Below are positions 11,765 to 22,911 of a stretch of DNA of 64,000 bases, one piece after another (position 1 is the stretch's first letter; every line of letters starts with the position of its first letter). The notes beneath the pieces were generated by a model, which saw only the letters and a list, made by a program, of their open reading frames with translations, was not told where the DNA came from and searched no databases. This DNA is from Benincasa hispida (Eukaryota; Streptophyta; Magnoliopsida; Cucurbitales; Cucurbitaceae). The stretch lies in contig NC_052354.1 in the NCBI RefSeq assembly GCF_009727055.1, positions 35,801,185-35,865,184 on the forward strand. Direction: 5' to 3'. Made by a program: the position numbers and the translations under genes.

Positions 11765-12650
11765 AGAGATGATGAGTATACTACGGATGTGTCAACCTAG
11801 TTAAGATGTCCTGATGCATCTACTGACCCAACACGTATCATTCTGAAAAAAAAATTGATGATACCCCATATCATCATGTTAAAGGTGTCTGCTTTACTAT
11901 TTCTCTATAAGTTATCAATGAGTTTCTTGACCTTAATGATAACCCAACTCTTTGTGCACCACATCCTTCCACAGAAACTCTAGTCACTAAGCTAACTGCA
12001 GGTACTTATTCTTCTTGGCCTTCGTCTAGTCAATTGTCTGCTGCCACTTTGAGCGTCAAATATGCTATTCTTCATAAGATTTCTATTGCCAACTAGTGTC
12101 CCTCTACATACAATTATGGGGTGTCTCCGTCTTTTGAATTTATTATACCAAATTGACATTGGTTTTCGATTCAATTTTGGTGTTTTTCATTCAGGTGTTG
12201 CGACATGTTGAATCCTTTGCTATCAAACTACCTATTTGCTTCCTCCATCTCTTGTGTGGTATTATACTCTCTCAGTGTCCCACTATTCTTACTCCTACAA
12301 ATGCTCCCAGTCCTGCTGCCAAGTGTATCAATTTAAGCTACAAACTTTTTCATGGATCCCATGTGCCAGACATTGTACACAACATTCAGCCTTGCAAAGC
12401 TGATAACATACCCGTGCCTAATGATCTTCACGCTCCTGAAGATGGTTTGTTGATTCCTACTGATCTTGGAGCATGTATCTTATAGGTGCTAACTTCTAAG
12501 TCCCGAACTTTGAGCGGTGTAATTTGATCTCTTACAGATCGACGGACGATTGTGGATACTCTGGTTCAATTGTTAAATTTTTCGTTGCCTCTTGACAACA
12601 CCCCGTCTTCTACACGGCGTCCTTCCTCTCCACATGCTTAATTTTCTTCT
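11765..12650 (+). pseudogene. Envelope-like ORF, degenerate (copy 2)
   Basis: Several plus-strand blocks in shifting frames read like one protein: VKGVCFTIS, then INEFLDLNDNP, AGTYSSWPSSSQLSAATL, SVKYAILHKISIAN and a stop, then SYKLFHGSHVPDI, and finally LVQLLNFS...PSSTRRPSSPH near 12560-12640. Stops and frameshifts rule out a product. I recognise it as the envelope-like third ORF reported in some plant LTR retrotransposons, and similar annotations exist in melon as far as I recall. Its role there is unproven. The stretch 12395-12720 repeats 10340-10600. No polypurine tract or 3' LTR follows this copy. Confidence 0.6.
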
Positions 12651-12659
12651 TCTGGAAAT

Positions 12660-13765
12660 CAAGAGGGAGTAGTGTTTGTTCTTTTTTTTTTTTTTTTTTT
12701 TTTGTGGCATTGGCTTGTTGTTCTTCCCAATCAATTTTTTTATGACACATCACATGTGATTGTGTGCATTAGGCACTACCTTAGGTGAGAGCTACTTACT
12801 GGGTATATTTTATACTCATCCTATATTACAAACTTTATAGGTGAGTACATAGCGTAGAAGGCATGGCTTTAACGTCACTCAAGGGGCCAACCATCAAATT
12901 CATTGTTTTGGTCATATATGCATTTTGCTCCACTGCATTGATATTTTAATAGATCCTGGGGTCTTGTAAAAGAAACTTTTTGTAATGTTTTTACAACTTA
13001 ACTAATAGGAGTTTTGATCTTTAATTTATTTTTACCAAAAATCATTTCATGTTAGGAAAAATTTATCTATACTTGTCGTACCGGGCAGGCCATGCTATTT
13101 AACGTCATTATATGGATTGATTTGACCAAAAATTTAATATGAGAGAGAAAATCCACACTAGCAAGGTTAACATTCAATTATTTAAAAATCGCAAACATAA
13201 CAAGGCCAATAATGTGATGGTAAAGATACATATAAATCTCATACCTTCCAAAGAATCAATCCCACCCATGTCTGAGAATTTTGATCATAACCTAAATAAA
13301 GCCCATTAGGATATTTTCATGATTCCCAATGAGGATTTTTTTAGATAGTATAAAATAAAAAATATATATATGTCAATATCTACATACATATAAATCCAAC
13401 AAAAATATTTTGCCATTAATATTTCTAACTTTTCATGTTTGATTTGAAATAAAAACTCAATGTCGAGCCAAAACTTTGTTTCTAAAAATTATTTAGAAAA
13501 GAATATGTTTTTGCTGTGAATGTATTATACATTCTTACAAATTTTGAATTGACTTTATCTATTATTTCATTTTTTATGTCGATTTCTTCTTTCTCAATGT
13601 CGTAGTTGGTTAGTGCAATTATCATTTGATTATGTAAGAAAAGATAAGAATATTCAAATGAAAGAGATATTGTAGAATAATAAATTATATTTCAAAGCGC
13701 TAGAGAATTGTTACACAATCTTATATTGAGAAACCAAAATATTTCTCTCTGGTTGGTCAAATATT
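12660..13765. other. Non-coding DNA, possible LTR remnant at its left end
   Basis: 12684-12702 is poly-T. 12780-12860 (GAGAGCTACTTACTGGG and TATACTCATCC) resembles LTR text of Ty3-type elements, which is a weak impression only. The rest is AT-rich spacer leading to the 3' end of the cysteine-rich peptide gene. Confidence 0.35.
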
Positions 13766-14082
13766 TCAACAACAATTTTTTTCACTACAAATGTTAAGTA
13801 GTTTTTGGTAACGAAATCCAGCACTATTATTCTCTTGGACACAATCATTATAACATGACTCGTCGTCATAAGTATCAGAACATGGCCGAATACAATGTAC
13901 GTTCAATAGGTCTCCTTTTGCTACCATGTTATGAAAGATAACATTGTTTAAAACATTGTTTTAGCAAGAAATAACATTCTGGAATTAGAGTAGTTATGAG
14001 TTAAGAACATACTTGTTGATACAAAGCAAACAACTATCACGAGGATAACAGCTGATATTGCAACAAGCTTCTGAATTGCCAT
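13766..14082 (-). CDS. Small secreted cysteine-rich peptide, two exons (74 aa)
   Basis: Exon 1 is 14082-14013, the intron 14012-13921 (92 bp, GTATGT...TAG) and exon 2 13920-13766, joined in phase 1. The predicted 74 residues open with MAIQKLVAISAVILVIVVC, a clear hydrophobic signal peptide. The mature part holds HCIRPC, then ESCYNDC and a last stretch ICSEKNCC directly before TGA. Cysteine spacing is CX3C-X8-CX3C-X17-C-X4-CC, seven in all. An intron placed just after the signal peptide is the usual build of plant defensin-like and related peptide genes. Paired CX3C motifs recall alpha-hairpinins, but the C-terminal C-X4-CC does not fit that family, and the defensin CXC pattern is absent. The function is therefore unknown; a secreted defence or signalling peptide is the natural guess. 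No disabling mutation is seen. It is the only likely host gene in the left 60 kb. Confidence 0.72.
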
Positions 14083-14175
14083 GTCTCTATGACGATTTAA
14101 ATGCTTGTGCTTCTATGAGATTATTAATAAAGATGGATATGCTTTATAAAATATAAAGTGATGTATTTAAAGCAT
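14083..14175 (-). promoter_or_regulatory. Probable promoter and 5' UTR of the peptide gene
   Basis: On the minus strand, TTTATAAAG lies about 60 bases and CTTTAAATAC about 85 bases upstream of the ATG. Either could be the TATA box. The short purine-poor leader between them and the ATG has no upstream ATG apart from the start itself. Inferred from position only. Confidence 0.4.
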
Positions 14176-14318
14176 TTTATTTCTAAAAACTCCATAACGA
14201 CATAGTATTAAACAAGCCATAAAAAAGAAAAGTATAGTAATCGTCTCAATTTAGTTTCTAAAAAATAATACTTCTATAGAAGGGAATGTTCAAAATAGTA
14301 AAGGAAAAAGAATATGTT

Positions 14319-14735
14319 TAGGGTTGGCAAAATTCCCCGCAGGGATGGGGTCAAATCGGGGATATTTTTCAGGACCCCGTTCGAGGACGGGGACGATATA
14401 GCCGCCCCACCCCCAATCCCGACCCCGATTTGATATATTTATATTTTTAATATTTATAAAATATATATTNNNNNTATGTATGTTTATAATGTATAGACTT
14501 ATAGTATTGTGGAACCCAATATTAAATATCTAAATTCTAAATCTAAATCTAAGCCCAAAAGTCAAGCCCAAATTTTAATTAAAAAAATGGGGAATGGGAC
14601 CCTGGATCCCGTTTCCCCGACAGGGAATCCCCGCCCCCGTCCCCGCCACAGGAGCGGGGATGGGAGAGAATTTCCCCCACGGGACCAGGGACGGAGGACG
14701 CCCCTCGCTCCACCCCGACTCCGTTGCCAACCCTA
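14319..14735. mobile_element. hAT-like non-autonomous element (MITE)
   Basis: Ends are inverted repeats TAGGGTTGGCAA (14319-14330) and TTGCCAACCCTA (14724-14735). Flanking 8-bp copies AATATGTT (14311-14318) and AATATGGT (14736-14743) differ at one base, which fits a hAT target duplication. Both subterminal parts are rich in GGGGA/CCCCG runs, unlike the AT-rich neighbours, and the middle is AT-rich. Five undetermined bases lie at 14470-14474. There is no transposase; the ORFs on both strands at 14509-14785 come from the G/C runs. Confidence 0.85.
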
Positions 14736-14743
14736 AATATGGT

Positions 14744-15260
14744 TACTAATTTTAAACAAAATTTTAAAACAACTAAATCGTGCATAAGATATAATTAAAA
14801 AACTTAAAATAAATATATTTACCTATCTTTATGCTTGAACTATAGAATAAGGATTTTGGACATATTTTTAGTGTCAACTAAATACAAAATATATTTCTCT
14901 ATGAAAAATGGAAGAATGCACACGCGCACACAGAAATATATACAACTTGAAATTAACCATTAAAAATATTATCAATTGTTTGTTTAATTGTTCATAACAT
15001 GATGTTTTAACTAATTTTATTTTCTTATTACCCTCGAAATTACAATTGAGCTTAACTTTATTTATCTAATGATTCTTAGGTTAAATTTCATCTCTATACT
15101 TTCAATTTTGGTTAATTTCGATTTCTATATTTTCGAAAGGTTAATTTTTTATCATTGTACTTTTAATTTTGGTTTATTTTGATTCTAATTTTTATTTCTA
15201 TTTCAATTTTAAAGGATCGTTAAATATGCATCATTTGAAAACTAAAAAAAAAAAAGTAAG
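14744..15260. other. AT-rich spacer
   Basis: No coding signal. 15085-15215 holds two degenerate copies of CTTTYAATTTTGGTT, a text that recurs in the foldback at 53035-53245. Confidence 0.5.
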
Positions 15261-15555
15261 CTCTATTTGGTAACTATTTCGTTTTTTGTTTTTTATTTTA
15301 GCTTCACTTACAACTTCTTGCTCATGGTTTTCATATTCTTCTTTTTTATATATAAAACACATTTGTCTTAGCCAATTTATTAAAAAAAAAAAATACACAC
15401 ACAATTACTTGAAAATTACTTTTTTTAATTTTTAAAATTTGGTGTTGATTTTGAAACACCCAAAAATTTGAAAAACAAAATATATAAGCCAATAGATGAA
15501 AGTGATGTTTATATTTAATTTTCAAAAACCAACAACCAACGATTACCAAATGGAG
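15261..15555. repeat. MITE family M1, copy 1
   Basis: It begins CTCTATTTGGTAACTA and ends with the inverse, ATTACCAAATGGAG, about 295 bp apart. Inner text (AAAATTAAGT, CAAAATTTGAAAA) is shared with copies at 27581, 27950, 31099 and 35410. It is AT-rich with no coding capacity. The superfamily is not determined. Confidence 0.7.
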
Positions 15556-16313
15556 GTATAGTTTTTTTAAAACTTTTTTTTTATTTTTAAAATTTTGCTT
15601 AAAATTCAACTTTTCAATTTAGAAAAGATAAAAAACCATTATAAAAAATTATAAAGAAAAAATAAAAATCAAATAGTTATTAAGCAAACCTAATGTCTAG
15701 TTACTAAACAAAACTATTATATGCTTTTTTCTCTTAAATTTAAAAGTTTAACGTAATAATAAATAACAATGAATTAAAAAGAATATAAAATTAATTGTAA
15801 ACAAAATAATAAAATTAGATTTTATTATTATTATTATTATTGGGTTTTAACTGATAAATGTGATATATCTGGACCTTGGGCAGGCTCTTATATATATTCA
15901 GCAGCTCAACGGCCCAGCCCATAACTCTATTGCTCCTCCATCTCTATGGGTTAAGTTCAAAAGTTGGGTTCATGAATTAAATTTCTTTCATTTAAATTTC
16001 ATTAAAAAATAATTTTAGTTTTTTCTCTTAGCTTTTTATTAGTTGTTTCTTTGCAATGGAAAATATAATTGCAACAAAAATATTATCCTTATTTCTTCTT
16101 GTTTATATAAATGTGTCTATAAAATTGTTTTTAGAGCAACAAATAAAGGTAATAATAGTACGTGTAAATTTTAACTAAACTATACTATTTTTATATTAAG
16201 ATACTAACTATATTCATTTCGTATTTTATTATTCCACTTTTTGAATAAATGCATCTTTCATCTATTTATGCTAAGTTTTATTTTGGATCAAGTTCAAAAA
16301 TATGGTGAATTTT
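15556..16313. other. AT-rich spacer with ATT microsatellite
   Basis: An (ATT)n run lies near 15821-15841. No gene or bounded repeat seen. The segment ends at the MULE left terminus. Confidence 0.5.
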
Positions 16314-16410
16314 CAAATTATTGATAAAAATGGGATACATGGGAAAGTATTTGTAAAAATAGGTGGGAATTGGTAAGTATTGACAAAAATAGGATAGTTT
16401 TGGTATGAAG

Positions 16411-16532
16411 AAAAATCGTGTATGAGGTACACGATTAGCATTTAATAGCACCACGTCGGATCAGTTGGTTGACCGGTCGGAGAGAGACTCGTGGACAGGG
16501 TCCACGATTACCATAATCGTGGATCGGGTCCA
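16411..16532. repeat. Subterminal near-palindromes of the MULE
   Basis: Three inverted motifs cluster here: ATCGTGTA-TGAGG-TACACGAT (16414-16434), then TCGTGGA-CAGGG-TCCACGA, then ATCGTGGA-TCGGG-TCCACGAT ending near 16532. A related GTACACGATT text lies near the right end (21530-21552). They could be transposase binding sites or promoter elements. Confidence 0.7.
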
Positions 16533-16799
16533 CGATTTTTTTTCTTTTTTTAAAAATAAAGATTGGCCAATTATTTTTTCTTAATCGGAGATGTACAACA
16601 ATATTAAGACTTTAGGATCGGGTCCACAAATTTCTTCATTGTTAAACTTAATTATATATTTAATCTACAATGAAAACATAATTATTCTGCACTCATATTT
16701 AAAAAAATGTCATGATACTAAAAAAGATTTACAATTAGTTCTTTAATTTGAAAATAGAAATTTACATGAAATTTAAAGACGACCCCTTAATCCTTACCT

Positions 16800-18240
16800 C
16801 ACATATGGGTTGTCTTTGTGTACCTCTAAATTAGCTTCACCCTACTGTCATTATCATCTACAACGAACATGTCTTCGATCAGTGTCAACGACATTGAGTC
16901 GTCTTGTTTGTTGAATACTTTCTATGTTGACTAATGTTTGGTGACACATTGAACTGAACTCTGGTAAGTTGTATTGTACTGAATATTGTTGTACATCTCC
17001 GACAAAATCATTCTGTACAATGAAAAAAAATAAATACTAAACAATATTCATATCATATATTTGGAAAATGTCTGATTTTAAATCTCTTACCATGCAGTAA
17101 TAGTACGCGCCGTCAGGTGTGATAAATCGCCTTGTGATTGAATCGTACCAGAAAAAGTAGTCATTTGATACAACTGGCCCATTTGTTATTTCTTCTTATG
17201 CACAACGATCATGTCGTCCATGCTAGTAGGATATATATTCCACGTAAATTCGACACCAGTCTTGGTCGTGCTTACCTCTCAAATCAATCTGGAAGTGTAT
17301 AGGACAACGAAGGTATCGTTTGTAGCAAACCGAACTATCTCAACACACGATCTGAATGATGTCACTCTACTATATGGAAGCATATACTAGCAACATATTA
17401 CTGCTTGTTCAGAGGCAGCTAATACACCACTCCATCTAAAATTATAAAAAATACAATTAATTTATATTCTTACATAAAATGGTAACAAAATAAATGTATA
17501 AATAATATAATACCTGGCACTAAGTGGACGATGACTTAGGGCCTGTAACTGGACTTATGGTGTTATAATTGGAAATCTATCATAAGTCCATACATGTAGT
17601 AGTATCAACAGTCCCGCTATTTTCAATGCTTGTGCATTGGTAGCCCGATAAAGTTCTCTATAAAGCCATGAAGACAGGCACCACCCCATGAGTACATACC
17701 AGCATGCTCGAAATCAGACAGTAGCCAGAGAAACATGACTACTAGAGTGTTTGACTTGTCAATGAACAAAATTCCTCCAATAAGCTGCATAACGTATGCT
17801 CGTGCATACCTACGTACGCTGATGTCGTCGGCATCAGGAGGTAATTCTGGAAACTGGGACGCCAACCACTGGATACTCAATCTTGAGCCTTTCAGATCTT
17901 CTTGTAGAACGCCTAAGAGTTCGTCACAAACATTCTTCCAATCATATTGTAATGAACTTGTCAATGGTTCTCCGTCCACTCGTAACCCAAACTGAATGGC
18001 AACATCCTGCAACGTAATTGTACATTCCCTACAAGGCAGGTGAAATGTGTAGGTTTCTGGTCTCCAATGCTCAACTAAAGCAGTAATGAGGTGTCAATCA
18101 AGTTGGATAAATCCGATCTGTGCAACCCCAAGAAAACCTGTTTGTTCAACGTAGGGAATAATAAGTTGATCAAATGGGATAGTACGTTGTGCAGATGCCT
18201 CCCTTCTCCGACAACTCAAAACTATAATATAAGAACTATC
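16800..18240 (-). pseudogene. Plant mobile domain (PMD) gene, broken
   Basis: The open part 18012-17623 reads LQDVAIQFGLRVDGEPL, DWKNVCDELLG, GSRLSIQWLASQFPELP, RRYARAYVMQLIGG and YSWGGACLHGF. These are the core motifs of the plant mobile domain seen in MAIN/MAIL-type and 'phosphatase 7 long form' proteins. Upstream, to about 18215, the same protein continues (TIPFDQLIIPYVEQTGFLG, HWRPETYTFHLPC) but with a stop near 18095. Downstream the match runs on to 17520 with a frameshift and a stop, then an apparent intron and a degraded further exon to about 16800. PMD proteins are transposon-derived, and here the gene lies within a MULE next to the transposase. The product would be broken. Confidence 0.8.
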
Positions 18241-18549
18241 TCATATCGATTGTGAACTATGCATATTTTGTTGATATAGTTGTACAGGATTAGAAGGACA
18301 AAACTCCATTACCTAAGAAATTCAAATTATATTACATAACAAAATCTATCTCCTAATAATGAATTAGATAAAATAAATTCATTACATAAAAAGTACAATT
18401 ACATAAAAAATATAAGTACATAAAAGATACAATTACATGAAAAATATAAATACATAAAAAATACAATTACATAAAAAATACAAGTATATAAAAGATACAA
18501 TTACATGAAAAATACAGGTACATAAAGATATAATTACATAAAAAAATTT

Positions 18550-18839
18550 AATGACCCAAAAAGGAAGCACCTAATGTACATTGTGGATAAGTACGTTTGT
18601 TATGTCCTTCTCTCTTGCAAATTGTACATCGAACTTTTTGGCTTGCCTCTCTCCAGTCCATTTCATTATGAATGCGCGTACATTTTGACCGACTCTGTTC
18701 TCTTAGTAAGTCTGCATTTGAATGAACTTCTGTAAATGATAATTTTGACCAATTATCTGGGTGTTCTATTGGATGGAAGCGACCTTCATAACATCGCTTG
18801 AAATGAGAAAATTTATAGCATTCATCAATAAGAGGTATG
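18550..18839 (-). pseudogene. MULE transposase C-terminal part with zinc knuckle
   Basis: The minus-strand frame reads LIPLIDECYKFSHFKRCYEG, then KLSFTEVHSNADLLREQ and RCTICKREGHNKRTYPQC before the stop near 18555. The last motif is a CCHC zinc knuckle (CX2CX4HX4C) whose third Cys-type position reads Tyr-Pro-Gln-Cys, so spacing is off by the usual count. The part joins to 20153 across the inserted LTR. Confidence 0.7.
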
Positions 18840-20097
18840 TGAAAGAGTTAAATAACATGCATCGAAAGTATCAAGGATCCATAAGCATTCTAGTTCACTA
18901 ATTTTGGCAAAAACTAAAGCATGCTCTTCTAAAAAGTGGGTTTTCAGAACATACCTTTGATGAACTCTCCAAGAAAACGTGTGTACAACTGTTGTCTTCA
19001 TTTGATATCACCGTGAACCACCTCAAAGCCTTCCCTACTATGCTCTTGGAGTTTTAGGAAGAGTTATAAGGCTCAAGAACAGCTTGAAGATGTGAAGAAG
19101 CAAGAACATCTCACAGCAGCCGATTAAAGAAAATCCATTTTTCATTTTGTGGAACCATGCAAAACGATTTTCCATTTTTTCTTTTTAAAAAAACGATTTT
19201 AAACCATTTTAATTCAAAAGTAATTTTCTTAAATTAATTTAAAATATTAATTAATTTAATATCAAAAATTAAATTAATTTTTGCACAATAATCATCTTCA
19301 TATATTTAAATCATATTTAAATATATATTCTCTTGTTTTGTTTAATTTGAACGTTCAAATTAATTTCTCAAGCTACCCTAAAGTTTATCCATTTACAAGC
19401 TAGTAGGGGGGCCTTACAGACCTACAAATCATGGGCTCCAACGATTCGAGATTAATCGGCTAAATTCATTAGTCCGATCTAACCCCTATTCGTTAAATAA
19501 TGGGACACCCCCACTATAGTCCATAGTTGAACTCCCTTCACTGTAGATATATTATGTCCACTTAATAACCATAATCAGTAAGTCGATCCTTCACAGGTTG
19601 TTTGTAATCACAGCTAGATAAAAAATATCGTTTTACCCCTGTGACTACATCTTATTCCTTAAGTTCCTACTGATTCTCTAATGAACAATTCTTATTCATA
19701 ATCTCTATGAATCAAATCCTTTCTCTATCATGAGAAGGCGAGGCCCCGTTTGTTCAAGACCTGGAGTCAATACTTAAGAGAACAACCTATCTGCTAACCC
19801 TAAATAGGGTAGGAGTGAATTTCATCTTGCAAGGCTATGTCCCCAGCTATTCATCCAGTCTTATCCCAAAATGGTCAGCTTATTGACCAGTGTTGTTGGA
19901 CTACTCTCACCGTTTGCAGATCAAAAGATAATCTCGAACAAACAGGAGTTCATAGCTAGCTGAGGATTAAGATCGAGTTAACCTAGATTATATAATAAAT
20001 GAAATAGTCAGTTTTAACAGGAAATGGTCGTTATAAAGAAAAGTGACTATTTTCGTGATCCAGTCTATATGCAAACTCATTGCATAAGATCCTAACA
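18840..20097 (-). mobile_element. LTR (family L2) nested in the MULE transposase
   Basis: It is colinear with 47793-49260 (same strand) from the AAGAG end through the GATGGAATT... region. On the minus strand it ends CTCTTTCA at 18840 and can start TGTTAGGATC at 20097. A second TGTTAGGAT lies at 20152, so the 5' edge is uncertain. No target duplication was found, so loss at one edge is possible. It lacks the first ~340 bases present in the 47793-49600 copy. Confidence 0.75.
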
Positions 20098-20152
20098 AAT
20101 TCTTTACACTCTTCTCAACCCATTCATCCATTTATAACTAAAAATCCTAACA

Positions 20153-20883
20153 AACTTACTGGCTATTTACTAATTTGTCCCCTTTTAAAATTACTGGCAA
20201 CATGGCGAAGACAATATCATTGGTACTCTCTAGGTTCACTCCAACCAATTTTCTCATTATTAATTGCAGCAAAAATGCCCTTATGACATACCACCTTGAT
20301 TTGATTCCACCAAGCTGTGAATGATCCTGTGTCAATTCTGAAAACAAACATGAGTGTTCCCCTTCAAGTTTGGTGATTTCGAACATCCCATGAGTTTTAC
20401 GCCAACATGCCGGTAACCTCAAATCACAACCATCCTTCCACTGTTTGTATCTGACATAGCAAATATATTGATTTGATTCCACTACAATAATCTATTAGTG
20501 TTCTGTCACACATTATTTTTTTACAGCAAGCTGTAAATCTTCTTTAGTATTAAATAATATTCATTTCTTTATTAAACTAGAATTATCTACACATATACTC
20601 CTTTCCTCCAAAGTTGACCCTCGTTCACATGTTGAATGAGTAATTTCTCAATTTATTTGGGCGAACATATCTAACGATACCAACTCAAGATCATGTTCTC
20701 CGCTCCTATCGTTTCCAAATAATTCATAACTTCAACATCACTGTCTCCATCATTTCCAGGTTCAAGAATAACCAAATCTTCAGGACACATCGACATATTT
20801 ATTATGATTTTTTTAACCATTATAGTTGACAAAAAAATATATATAAAATATGTCAACCCAACAAATAGCCCAACAAAATCCAA
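20153..20883 (-). pseudogene. MULE transposase N-terminal and middle part
   Basis: 20482-20330 encodes a MuDR N-terminal DNA-binding motif (CDLRLPACWRKTHGMFEITK, then LEGEHSC and LTQDHSQL). After a jump and frameshift near 20310, AAINNEKIGW and CLRHVASNF are readable to 20160, which belong to the transposase core. Part of the core, including its catalytic DDE region, appears deleted in between. 20883-20671 holds the poorly conserved N-terminal arm. Transposase would bind and cut the terminal repeats. Confidence 0.78.
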
Positions 20884-21884
20884 TTTCTAAGTTCAACATA
20901 AAGATCTAAATATTATACATTTAAATCAACCCAAATCTAAGATCCATAAACTATACATTTAAATCAGACCAAATAAAAACAAAATAGTATATCCATGAAT
21001 CATACATTTAATTCAGCCCAAATGCAAACAAAATGATATATATATGAAACAATCTTCATTTTATAAACAAATACATATATTTTCTTAAATCAACCAAACA
21101 AATAGGCAACATAATTATCCAAAAAAATAGCTCAACAAAATCGGCCCAACAAAATCCAATTTCTAAGTTCAACATATATCTAAAGATTATACATTTAAAT
21201 CATAGATCCATAAACTATACATTTAATTCAGCTCAAATGCAAACAAAATGATATATATATGAATATTATACATTTAAATCATGGATCCATAAACTATACA
21301 TTTTCGAACTTAATCCTCATTTTTATAAACAAATACATATATTGAGAAAAATTAAATAAAAAACTTTACCTAAGGTGGACAATGACAAAAATTGGAGACA
21401 GTGGGTGATAGATCGACTCACAGCGGCAGCAACAAGAAAAAAAACTCACGACTAGATGGAGGAAGAAAAGAGGCTACGACAATCAGAGAAAACACTTCAG
21501 ATGGAGGAAGAAGAAGACGATTTAAATGTAATCGTATATCAGGTACACGATTAAAAAACTTATTTTTGTCAATATTATCCGTCCAACCCTATTTTTGTTA
21601 ATAATTATTAAAATAACATTATTTTTCAAAAAAAATCTTTTATTTTTCACCTGTTATATCTTTCTCTTTTTTTTCCTTCTTTCTTTAATTTTATGCTTTA
21701 TTTTTGTCAATTGTTATGGTTGTCCCTCAAATCATGGCTTTGTTAATATATACTATTTCCTTAAAACACGAATCAAGAAACTTTTGGATTCAAACTCAAA
21801 AAAAAAAAACCCAAATATAATACTTGTCTTGTTATACTATATATAATTGCTTTCAATTTATATATACACTCGTGAAAATTTTAA

Positions 21885-22152
21885 AGGTATTTTCAAAAAT
21901 AGAAAAATAAATAATATTATTTACACAATAATAAAATTTAATCTTTTTTATAGAGGTTGATAGAAGTCTATTAGTATTTATCAATGATAGAAACTAATAG
22001 AAGTCTAGATATTACGAAATAAATGCGGATAGAAGTCTATAAATATCTATCAGTATTTATTTATTTATTTTTTTTATTATTATTATTATTATTATTTTTT
22101 GCTAGTTATGTAAATGGTTTAACATTTTTTCTATGGTTGAAAATTTTCCAAA
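21885..22152. repeat. MITE family M2, copy 1
   Basis: A foldback repeat opening TTTTCAAAAATAGAAAAATA and closing with the inverse TCTATGGTTGAAAATTTTCC. The core has several TGATAGA/TCTATCA units. 22065-22095 is a (TTA)n run. Nine other copies are in the window. Confidence 0.8.
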
Positions 22153-22911
22153 ACTTTATAAACATCATATTATTTCCTTGATATGATAGTCCATTCAAAA
22201 TATCGACAGGACAAATTAGTCAATTGTTGTGGGCTAAATTTTTATTGGATTAATGTATATAATCCTCTTCAAGCACAGTAATTACTTCAAAATAGTAGTT
22301 TCATTGACATATTTTTGCTTTTACCTCCAAATTTCATTGTAGCAATTTTGAAATCGTACTTGTATTTTAGTTATCTAGTTCTTAAAATGATTGCAAGGAC
22401 ATAAATTGATCGAGTTGGACTTTGAACACAATTTATATTTTAATAGGTGAATTTATTAACAAATGCAACAAAAATGCTTAAAGAAAAGTGATAAAGAAAG
22501 GATTAGATGGAATCTAAACCTAATATAATTAATTTTGAAAGCAAACACCCTCTTTTTATTGTTCAATGAAATGATGCAAAGGGGAAGGCTCAATAATTAG
22601 TGGGCCAAATAACTTGCTATCCTGTTTTGTATTTATAAAGCTTTGATCCATGAAGTTGAACTTGACTTGGTTTCCTTTTCATTTCTTTTCTTAATGGAAA
22701 AATATAATTTATTGTTGCTTTCATGTGGCATATTCTTATTAGTCTTTTATTTAATTTCATATATGATGAAGATATCTTTGTTTTCTTATTTCGTTTTATT
22801 TTATATTAATTAATTCTTTTGGTCCCACAAATGTACGACAATTAAAGGGACAAAAAAGTAATAACTCTTCATGATAACATAAATAGAATATTAAAGGCCA
22901 AAATATAATTG
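22153..22911. other. AT-rich spacer
   Basis: No gene, RNA or bounded repeat recognised. Confidence 0.5.

Larger units (their letters stand above)
16323..21600 (-). mobile_element. MULE (Mutator-like) carrying transposase and a PMD gene
   Basis: Left end text (GATAAAAATGGG, GACAAAAATAGGATAG, then AAATCGTGTATGAGGTACACG) recurs in inverse order at the right end (AACAAAAATAGGG, GACAAAAATA, AATCGTGTACC). CAAATTATT at 16314-16322 and ATAATTATT at 21601-21609 are a possible 9-bp target duplication with two mismatches. Inside, on the minus strand, are a MuDR-type transposase (20883 to 18550, split by an LTR) and a plant mobile domain gene. All genes are broken. The element boundary is inferred by eye. 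Confidence 0.72.

Noticed and set aside
17735..17995. 86-codon plus-strand ORF
   Set aside because: Opposite strand of the PMD coding stretch; the minus-strand translation matches PMD, so this is its shadow.
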